From NCBI GenBank assembly GCA_016218705.1, contig JACRDC010000053.1, forward strand, positions 79,612 through 143,611: a stretch of 64,000 nucleotides of DNA, in the 5' to 3' direction. The notes beneath the pieces were generated by a model. The model was not told the origin of the DNA. It saw nothing but the letters and a program-made list of their open reading frames with translations, and searched no databases. The translations under genes were made by a program, and so were the position numbers. The stretch is from Desulfarculus sp. GTDB lineage: Bacteria > Desulfobacterota > Desulfarculia > Desulfarculales > Desulfarculaceae. Shown here in pieces: positions 27,348 through 34,572 of this stretch; positions within the stretch are counted from its first letter, which is position 1, and each line of letters opens with the position of its first letter.

Positions 27348-29350
27348 GCGGGGCCCCGGGCAACGGCGGGGGCCTGGCCCTGGACGGGCGCCAGGCCGAC
27401 GTGGTGCTGGTGTGCATGCCCTACAGCAGCATCGAGTGCCCCTCGGCCGGCCTGGGGGTCTTGCAGGGGGCCTTGCTCAGGGGCGGCGTCACGAGCCAGG
27501 TGGTGCACGCCGACCTGCTCTTCGCCGAGCGCATCGGCATCAACGCCTACCGCATCCTCAACATCGGCCACCGTTACGACATGATCGGCGAATGGACCTT
27601 CGCCGGCGCGGCCTTCCCGGAGTTTCAGCCCGACAACTCCCATCACCTTGAGCACCTGGCCCATTACTTCCGGCGCCATTACGGACGCAGCTCCCCGCCG
27701 GACACCGAGACCAGCCTGATGGAGCTGTTCGCCGAGATACGCCAACAGGCGGGCCAGTTCGTGGACCAGTTGGCCCGGGCCATCCTGGCCAAGGCCCCCA
27801 AGGTGGTGGGATGCAGCTCCACCTTCGAGCAGCACCTGGCCTCCCTGGCGCTCTTGCGCCGCATCCGCGAATTGGACGGCGGAGTGGTCACGCTGCTGGG
27901 GGGGGCCAACTGCGAGGGCGTCATGGGCCTGGCCACGGCGCGTGAGTTCGATTGGGTGGACGTGGCCTTTTCCGGCGAGGCCGACGAGGTCATGGTGGAG
28001 CTTTGCGGGCAGTTGATGCGCCTGGGCCGCGGCGCCAGGGCCGAGGACTTGCCCACGGGGGCCATCACCCGCCAGCTTGCCCGGGAGCTTAGCGCCCTGC
28101 CGCCCCAGGCGCGCCCCATCCCCAGGGCGCTCACCCACGACATGGACCGCATGCCAGACCCCGATTACACGGATTACTTCAACACCCTGGAACAGGTTTC
28201 CTTCCGGGAGCAGATCATCCCCGGGGTGCTCATGGAGACCTCGCGGGGCTGCTGGTGGGGGCGATGCACCTTCTGCGGGCTCAATGGCTGCGGTAGCAGC
28301 TACCGCGCCAAGTCGCCCAGGCGGGTCCTGGACGAGCTGGCCCGGCTGTCGCAAAAGTACGGGCGCGACAACTTCGGCCTGACCGACACCGTGGTGGGCA
28401 AGGGCTTTTGGCGGGGCGTGTTGCCGGAGCTGGCCCAGGGGCCTCCGCCCTACCGGCTGTTCTTCGAGACCCGCTCCAACTTGGACCGCGGCCAGGTGGC
28501 ACTCTTGGCCCGGGCGGGGGTGCGCTGGGTTCAGCCGGGTATCGAGGGGCTGCACGGGGGCATGCTGCGCCTGATGAAAAAGGGCGTCAGCGTCTTCGAC
28601 AACATCCAGATGCTCAAGTATTGCCGCGAAAAGGGCATCTACGTCGTCTGGCACCTGCTGGCCGGCTTCCCCGGCGAGGACGACGCCTGGCACCTGGAAA
28701 CCGCCGCCTGGCTGCCCCTGGTCTACCATTTGCAGCCGGTGGGCGGGGTCAAGCGCATACGCTTCGACCGCTTCTGCGGCTACCAGGAGCGCCCCCAGGA
28801 GCACGGTCTGACCATAGAGCCCTTCGCGGTCTACCGCAACCTCTACCCTCTGCCCCAGGAGGCCCTGACTGATTTGGCCTATTACTTCCGCGACGCCAGG
28901 CCCGGCCAGGCCCACCACGCCGAGGGCCAGGTGCCGCCTGGCATCGGCGCCCTGCGCCAATGCCAGGAGCAGTGGGCGGCGGCCTTCTTCGGGCGCGGCC
29001 AGGCCAGCCTGTACCTGGTGCCGGAGGGCCAGGGCGCCTTGGTGCATGACAGCCGGCCCTGCGCGCCCGCGCCCCAGGGCCGCCTGGACGGCCTGGAGCT
29101 GGCGGTGCTCCAGGCCTGCGACCCGGCCGTGGACCTGCCCGGGCTGCTGGAGCGCCTGGGGGCGCGGGGGGCGCGGGCCGCCTCGCCGGAGGTGATGGAC
29201 GCCCTGGAGCGGCTGCGGCAGATGAAGCTGTTGCTGGAGATCGAGGGCCGGATGCTGGGCCTGGCCTTGGAGGAGCCGCCACCGGCCCTGGAGACGCGGG
29301 AGCGCTTCCCCCCCGGCTGCGCCCCCATTCCCCGGCTGGACATTCTATAG
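27344..29350 (+). CDS. B12-binding radical SAM RiPP maturase (C-methyltransferase family), copy 4
   Basis: This 668-residue enzyme is the last of the six radical SAM genes. It has the B12-domain features (VVLVCMPYSSIECPSAGLGV, LLGGANCEGVMGLATAR) and the radical SAM site METSRGCWWGRCTFCGLNG at C303, C308 and C311, spacing CX4CX2C. GEWTFAGAAFPEFQPD and TRSNLDR tie it to copy 2. The N-terminus is about ten residues longer than in the other copies. After its stop a 124-base gap with a promoter candidate separates it from the transport genes. Confidence 0.85.
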   Translation: MSGAPGNGGGLALDGRQADVVLVCMPYSSIECPSAGLGVLQGALLRGGVTSQVVHADLLFAERIGINAYRILNIGHRYDMIGEWTFAGAAFPEFQPDNSHHLEHLAHYFRRHYGRSSPPDTETSLMELFAEIRQQAGQFVDQLARAILAKAPKVVGCSSTFEQHLASLALLRRIRELDGGVVTLLGGANCEGVMGLATAREFDWVDVAFSGEADEVMVELCGQLMRLGRGARAEDLPTGAITRQLARELSALPPQARPIPRALTHDMDRMPDPDYTDYFNTLEQVSFREQIIPGVLMETSRGCWWGRCTFCGLNGCGSSYRAKSPRRVLDELARLSQKYGRDNFGLTDTVVGKGFWRGVLPELAQGPPPYRLFFETRSNLDRGQVALLARAGVRWVQPGIEGLHGGMLRLMKKGVSVFDNIQMLKYCREKGIYVVWHLLAGFPGEDDAWHLETAAWLPLVYHLQPVGGVKRIRFDRFCGYQERPQEHGLTIEPFAVYRNLYPLPQEALTDLAYYFRDARPGQAHHAEGQVPPGIGALRQCQEQWAAAFFGRGQASLYLVPEGQGALVHDSRPCAPAPQGRLDGLELAVLQACDPAVDLPGLLERLGARGARAASPEVMDALERLRQMKLLLEIEGRMLGLALEEPPPALETRERFPPGCAPIPRLDIL

Positions 29351-29398
29351 CCGCGCGCCAGGCGAGGCCCGGCTGGGCGCGCTGCGGGCGGCCGGCAC

Positions 29399-29429
29399 TT
29401 GACAAGGTACCGCCGCCTCAAGAGAGAAT
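29399..29429 (+). promoter_or_regulatory. Candidate promoter for the RiPP export genes
   Basis: A perfect TTGACA (29399-29404) lies 19 bases from GAGAAT (29424-29429), which matches four of six -10 consensus bases, about 45 bases before the TolC-like gene. The spacer is slightly long. If it is active, the export genes could be transcribed independently of the enzyme genes. Confidence 0.35.
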
Positions 29430-29474
29430 AGCATCAGGCCCGCCTGACTGAGGGGGCCTGCATCGAGGGGAACC

Positions 29475-31130
29475 ATGAGTCTCTGGCCAGCGATGCCCAT
29501 CGCCGCGACCCTTGCCCCGCCCCGGCCCGCGCGCCGCGGGTTGGCCGCGCGGCTGCCCCTGATCCTGCTGGGGGCCATCTTTCTGCTCCTGACGCTGGCC
29601 CTGGCGGCGCCGGCCCAGGAAGCCCCCGGCGCCTCGGCGCCGCCCGTCCAGCCCCGGGGGCAGGCCATATCCCTCATGGAGGCGGCGCGCCTGGCCCTGG
29701 CCCAGAACCCGCAGATACGCCTGGCCGAGCAGGCGGTGGAGGCCAGCAAGGGCGCCCTGGAGACGGCGCGGGGCCGCTTCGACTTCACCTTGGCCTCGTC
29801 GCTGGCCCAGAGCTACAACACCCTGCCCCTGGCCAAGCTGTACCGCGACGCCTACCGGCGCAGCTTCCAGACCACCAACATTACCTCCTTCGACATGGAG
29901 GCCAAGCAACTCCTGTACAACGGTGTGCAGCTCAACCCCTACATCACCGTTACGCGCACCCGCGACACCCTGGACTACCCCGTTTTGCCCGCCAGCCAGG
30001 CCACGGTGCAGTTCCAGGTGGTGGTGCCCCTGCTGAAGGGCCTGGGCGAGGAGGCCACCGGCGCCCCCGGGCGGGCTGCCCAACGGGACCTGGAAAGCGC
30101 CCAGACGTCCTATATGCACGCCATCTCCCTGAACCTCTACAACGCCATTAACGGCTACTGGCTGCTGCGTCAGGCGCAGTATTCTCTCGACGTCAACATC
30201 GAGTCCGAAGCGCGTGCCCGCAAGCTTCTGGAGGAGGTCAGGTTCCTGGTCGAGGCCGATCAGACGCCTCGCAGCACCATGGTCAACCTGCAGGCCAACC
30301 TCGGCCTCAAGTCCGCCCAGCGCCAGGCGGCCCAGCGGTCGGTGCTGGCCGCCGCCGAGAACCTGGCCAACAGCCTGGGCCTGAGCGGCCAAGGCGTCAT
30401 GGGCATGCCCCTGGCTGCCGACGAGTTCCCTCCACCGGGGACCATGCCGCTGGTGGCCGGAGAGGACATCTACCGGGGCATGGCCATGGACCGACGCGCC
30501 GACCTCAAGGCCGCCAAGGCCAAGGAACAGGCCGCCCAGGAGAACCTGGTGGCCGCCCTGGACGCCATGAAGCCCAAGGTGAACCTGACCCTGGCCGCCG
30601 GCTACAACGGCCTGTCTGAGATAGAGAGCTACGACTCCTATGGCCGCTCCATCACCGACGGCATCTACGGCCCCAGCGTGATGGGCAAGTTGGATTTCGA
30701 GTTCCCCCTGCAAAACCGCGCCGCTCGGGGCCAGATGCTGGCCAGCAAGGCCCAGTTGCGCCAGGCCCAGATCAACCATGGCGACCTGGCGCGCCAGGTG
30801 GAACTGGGCGTGACCTCCGCCCTGGCCACCATGGCCGCCGCCGCCCGCCAGTACGCCGACGCCAGCGGATCGGTGCAAAACTACCGCCAGAGCGCCGACG
30901 ACGAGCGCACCAAGTTTCAACTAGGCATCTCCACCATCCTGGACGTTATCCAGGTGGAGGACCAGCTCACCAGCGCCCTGCTTAACCAGGTGGCGGCCTT
31001 GCAGGGCTACGCCTCGGCCCTGGCCCGCTTGCGCTACGAGACCGGCACCCTGATAGCCGGCGACCCCCAGACCGCCAGCCTGAGCCGCGAGAGCCTGACC
31101 ACTCCCCCCAGCCAAGGGGCTTTGCCATGA
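29475..31130 (+). CDS. TolC-family outer-membrane efflux protein
   Basis: This 551-residue protein has an N-terminal secretion signal after a basic stretch (RLPLILLGAIFLLLTLALAA, cut near APAQ). The mature part carries two TolC-like repeats: ISLMEAARLALAQNPQIRLA at the start, long Ala/Gln-rich helices, and DERTKFQLGISTILDVIQVE near the end. The family forms trimeric outer-membrane channels for type I secretion. It overlaps the HlyD-like gene by ATGA and lies in the RiPP cluster, so it is the likely outer-membrane exit for the mature peptide. Confidence 0.87.
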   Translation: MSLWPAMPIAATLAPPRPARRGLAARLPLILLGAIFLLLTLALAAPAQEAPGASAPPVQPRGQAISLMEAARLALAQNPQIRLAEQAVEASKGALETARGRFDFTLASSLAQSYNTLPLAKLYRDAYRRSFQTTNITSFDMEAKQLLYNGVQLNPYITVTRTRDTLDYPVLPASQATVQFQVVVPLLKGLGEEATGAPGRAAQRDLESAQTSYMHAISLNLYNAINGYWLLRQAQYSLDVNIESEARARKLLEEVRFLVEADQTPRSTMVNLQANLGLKSAQRQAAQRSVLAAAENLANSLGLSGQGVMGMPLAADEFPPPGTMPLVAGEDIYRGMAMDRRADLKAAKAKEQAAQENLVAALDAMKPKVNLTLAAGYNGLSEIESYDSYGRSITDGIYGPSVMGKLDFEFPLQNRAARGQMLASKAQLRQAQINHGDLARQVELGVTSALATMAAAARQYADASGSVQNYRQSADDERTKFQLGISTILDVIQVEDQLTSALLNQVAALQGYASALARLRYETGTLIAGDPQTASLSRESLTTPPSQGALP

Positions 31131-32377
31131 CCGAAGTCAAGCCCGGCGGCACCCGGCCCGCCAGCATATCCTCGCCCGAGCAGTTGGACCAACTGCTCAG
31201 GGTGGCCAGCCCGGGCGGCTGGATAGCCCTGGCGGCCCTGGGCCTCATCCTGGTATCCGCCCTGGTCTGGGGCTTTTTGGGGCGCATACCCACCAAGGTA
31301 GACGGCTCTGGCATGCTCATCCGCCAGGAAGGGGTCATGGACGTGGTGGCCCTGGGTCAGGGCCAGTTGCTGGAGGTCAAGGTCAACTCCGGCGATTTGG
31401 TGGAGCGCGGCCAGGTGGTGGCCATCGTCGCGCAGCCGGAGCTTCAGTCGCAGATCAAGAGCACCAGCCACCAACTGGACGAGATACTGGACCAGCAGAA
31501 GCGGCTGCAGGACTTCTTTGCCCAGCAGGACCAGGTCAAATCGGTGCTCTACGCCCAGCAGGCGCAGAACATCAAGGCCGCCCTCAAGGACCTGGAAAAC
31601 CGCATGACCTGGCTGCAGGAGAAGCTGGAGTCCCAGGAGACCTTGCGCGAAAAGGGCCTCATCACCACCCAGACCCTGATGGACACGCGCGACCAGTTAG
31701 CCGGCACCAGGGAGAAGGAGCGCGACAATAGGAGCAAGCTCAAGGACCTGGAGGAGAAGGCCCTGCAAGACCGGTTGCAGAAGGAGCAGCAGTTGTTCCA
31801 GGTGCAATTGCAGGTGCTGCAGACCCAGGGCAAGCTGGCGCTGCTCAAGGACCAGATGGAGGTGCGCTCCCAGGTGGTCAGCGACCAGACCGGGCGGGTG
31901 CTGGAGCTGAAAAGCCGCGCGGGGTCGGACGTCAACCCCGGCACCGCCTTGTTCAGCCTGGAGCTGTTGGACAAGGAGCTGGTGGTGGCGGCCTACGTGC
32001 CGGCCTCCCAGGGCAAGCGGGTGATCAAGGGCATGCGCATCGAGATCACCCCCTCCACGGTCAAGCGTGACGAATACGGCTACGCCCTGGGCGAGGTCAC
32101 CTCGGTCAGCGCCTTCCCCGCCACCCAGCAGGGCATGATGTCGCTTCTGCACAACCAGGAGCTGGTCACCCAGTTCTCGCGGGCCGGCGCGCCCATAACC
32201 GTCTACGCCAGCTTCGTCAAGTCGGCCGGCACCGTCAGCGGCTACCAGTGGTCGTCGGAGAAGGGTCCGCCCCAGCAGCTTTTCAGCGGCACGGTCTGCA
32301 CCGTGCAGGTGGTGGTGGAGGAGGAGCCGCCCATCCAGTTGGTCATCCCCTATTTCAAGAAACTGTTGGGCCTGTGA
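31127..32377 (+). CDS. HlyD-like membrane fusion protein of the NHLM/RiPP export system
   Basis: This 416-residue protein has one inner-membrane helix at about 32-54 (WIALAALGLILVSALVWGFL). A lipoyl-like half-motif (QGQLLEVKVNSGDLVERGQV), a long coiled coil (about 105-245) and a matching second half (DQTGRVLELKSRAGSDVNPG) follow. It would bridge the ABC exporter and the TolC channel across the periplasm. The beta-barrel end (IVVEEEPPIQLVIPYFKKLL-like tail) is conserved in export proteins of NHLP/Nif11 peptide clusters as I know them. It is translationally coupled to the TolC-like gene. Confidence 0.85.
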   Translation: MTEVKPGGTRPASISSPEQLDQLLRVASPGGWIALAALGLILVSALVWGFLGRIPTKVDGSGMLIRQEGVMDVVALGQGQLLEVKVNSGDLVERGQVVAIVAQPELQSQIKSTSHQLDEILDQQKRLQDFFAQQDQVKSVLYAQQAQNIKAALKDLENRMTWLQEKLESQETLREKGLITTQTLMDTRDQLAGTREKERDNRSKLKDLEEKALQDRLQKEQQLFQVQLQVLQTQGKLALLKDQMEVRSQVVSDQTGRVLELKSRAGSDVNPGTALFSLELLDKELVVAAYVPASQGKRVIKGMRIEITPSTVKRDEYGYALGEVTSVSAFPATQQGMMSLLHNQELVTQFSRAGAPITVYASFVKSAGTVSGYQWSSEKGPPQQLFSGTVCTVQVVVEEEPPIQLVIPYFKKLLGL

Positions 32378-32411
32378 GCAAGAAGGCCATGCCAAGAGGC
32401 GGGGCGAGGAC

Positions 32412-34568
32412 ATGAGCGCCGCGCGCAGGGTCAGGACGCCCACCATCCTCCAAATGGAGGCCGTGGAATGCGGGGCCGCCTCCTTGGCCATGGTGCTGGG
32501 CCACTTCGGCCTTTTCCTGCCCCTGGAAGAGCTGCGCGAGGCCTGCGGGGTCTCCCGCGACGGCAGCAAGGCCAGCAACATGGTCAAGGCCGCCAAGGGC
32601 TACGGCCTGGAGGCCCACGGCTTCCGCAAGGAGGCCGATGAGCTAAACGAGCTGCCCCTGCCCCAGGTGGTCTTTTGGAACTTCAACCACTTCTTGGTGG
32701 TGGAGGGCTTCTCCCCAGACAAGGTGTTCCTGAACGACCCCGCCGCCGGCCCGCGCACGGTCAGCCCCGAGGAGTTCAAGCGCCAGTACAGCGGGGTGGC
32801 GCTCACCTTCGAGACCACCGCCCAGTTCAAGAAGGGCGGACACCCCCACACCATCTACGCCTCGCTGATGAGCCGCCTGCGCTGGGCCAAGCGCGGGCTG
32901 GTCTTCGCGGTGCTTTGCGGCCTGGGGCTGGTGGCGCCTGGGTTGCTGGTGCCCACCTTCTCCAAGGTCTTCGTGGATCAGTACCTGGTGGCCGGCCTGG
33001 AGTATTGGGTCAGGCCCCTTCTGCTAGCCATGGCCCTGACCATAATCATCCAGTGCTGGTTGACCTGGTTGCAGCAAAAGGCCCTGCTGCGCCTGGAGAC
33101 CAAAATATCGCTGGCCACCTCGGCGGCCTTTCTCATGCATGTCCTCAAGCTGCCGTCCAAGTTCTTTTCCATGCGCTTCGCCGGCGACATCTCCAGCCGG
33201 GTGGCCATCAATGACCGCGTGGCCTCCATGCTCTCCGGCCAGTTGGCCACCAACCTGCTGGGCGTAGGCACCCTGTTCTTCTACGCCTTCCTGATGGTGC
33301 AGTACGACGGCCTGCTCACCCTGGTGGTGGTGGCGGTGGGCGTGGCCAACCTGGGCCTGCTCAAATATGTCTCGCGCAAGCGCAAGGACCTCAACCTGCG
33401 CCTGATGCAGGACCAGGGCAAGCTGCAGGGCGCCTCCATGAACGGCCTGCAAACCCTGGAGACGCTCAAGGCCTCGGGTTCGGAGTCGGACTTCTTCGCC
33501 CGCTGGTCGGGCTATTACACCAAGACCCTCAACAGCCAGCAGCAGTTCGGCATCTACGACCTTTTTCTCTCCGAGGGTCCCACCCTGCTCAGCCACCTCA
33601 ACACCACGGCCATCCTGGGGCTGGGCAGCCTGTTGATCATGGACGGCAGCCTGACCATGGGCATGCTCCTGGCCTTCCAGCTTCTGATGGGCATGTTCCT
33701 GGGGCCACTCAACGCCCTGGTGGGGCTGGGCGGCTCCATCCAGGAGATGGACGGCGGCATGCGCCGGCTGGACGACGTGCTGCGCTATCCCCAGGACCCC
33801 TCCTGGCAGGCCGAGCCTCCGGCGTTGGCCCAGGCGCGCGGCAAGCTGGCCGGCTTCCTGGAGCTCAAGGACCTGACGTTCGGCTACAGCCCCGTGTCGC
33901 CGCCCCTGGTCACCGGCCTCGGCATCAGGCTAGAGCCGGGCTCGCGGGTGGCCCTGGTGGGGGGCTCGGGCTCGGGCAAGTCCACCATCGCCAAGCTGGT
34001 CACCGGCCTGCTGCAACCCTGGTCGGGCCAGGTGCTCCTGGACGGCCGGCCCCGCCTGGAGCTGCCACGGCGGCTGGTCACCAGCTCCCTGGCCCTGGTG
34101 GACCAGAACATCATGCTGTTTCAGGGCACGGTGCGCGAAAATTTGAGCCTGTGGAACTCCGAGGTGCCCGACAAGGCGCTGGCGCGGGCGGCCAAGGACG
34201 CCAACATTCACGAGGAGATCATGGGCCGCTCCGGCGGCTACGACGCCTGGGTGGAGGAGGGCGGGGCCAACTTCAGCGGCGGCCAGCGCCAGCGGCTGGA
34301 GATAGCCCGCGCCCTGGTGGGCGAGCCCAGCATCCTGGTCCTGGACGAGGCCACCAGCGCCCTCGACCCCTTAAGCGAGAAGATCATAGACGACAACCTG
34401 CGCCGGCGGGGAATCACCTGCCTGATCGTGGCCCACCGCCTGAGCACCATCCGCGACTGCGACGAGATCATCGTGCTGGAGGGCGGCCAAGTGGCGCAAC
34501 GGGGCCGGCATGAGGAGCTCATGGCCGACGTTCAGGGCCTTTACGCCAACCTTATCCAGACCGAGTGA
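32412..34568 (+). CDS. C39-peptidase ABC exporter for double-glycine leader peptides (NHLM ABC1 type)
   Basis: This is a 718-residue peptidase-permease-ATPase. The N-terminal C39 domain has catalytic C20 in QMEAVECGAASLAMVLGHFG, H93 in NFNHFLVVEGF and D109 in NDPAAGPR, with an oxyanion-hole Gln at 14. Six membrane helices span about 160-450. The ATPase domain has Walker A GGSGSGKST near 517, signature NFSGGQRQRLEIAR near 620 and Walker B ILVLDEATSALD near 641. It should cut the precursor after its GG site and pump the core out. All three catalytic residues are present, so it looks active. Confidence 0.92.
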   Translation: MSAARRVRTPTILQMEAVECGAASLAMVLGHFGLFLPLEELREACGVSRDGSKASNMVKAAKGYGLEAHGFRKEADELNELPLPQVVFWNFNHFLVVEGFSPDKVFLNDPAAGPRTVSPEEFKRQYSGVALTFETTAQFKKGGHPHTIYASLMSRLRWAKRGLVFAVLCGLGLVAPGLLVPTFSKVFVDQYLVAGLEYWVRPLLLAMALTIIIQCWLTWLQQKALLRLETKISLATSAAFLMHVLKLPSKFFSMRFAGDISSRVAINDRVASMLSGQLATNLLGVGTLFFYAFLMVQYDGLLTLVVVAVGVANLGLLKYVSRKRKDLNLRLMQDQGKLQGASMNGLQTLETLKASGSESDFFARWSGYYTKTLNSQQQFGIYDLFLSEGPTLLSHLNTTAILGLGSLLIMDGSLTMGMLLAFQLLMGMFLGPLNALVGLGGSIQEMDGGMRRLDDVLRYPQDPSWQAEPPALAQARGKLAGFLELKDLTFGYSPVSPPLVTGLGIRLEPGSRVALVGGSGSGKSTIAKLVTGLLQPWSGQVLLDGRPRLELPRRLVTSSLALVDQNIMLFQGTVRENLSLWNSEVPDKALARAAKDANIHEEIMGRSGGYDAWVEEGGANFSGGQRQRLEIARALVGEPSILVLDEATSALDPLSEKIIDDNLRRRGITCLIVAHRLSTIRDCDEIIVLEGGQVAQRGRHEELMADVQGLYANLIQTE

Positions 34569-34572
34569 GCCC

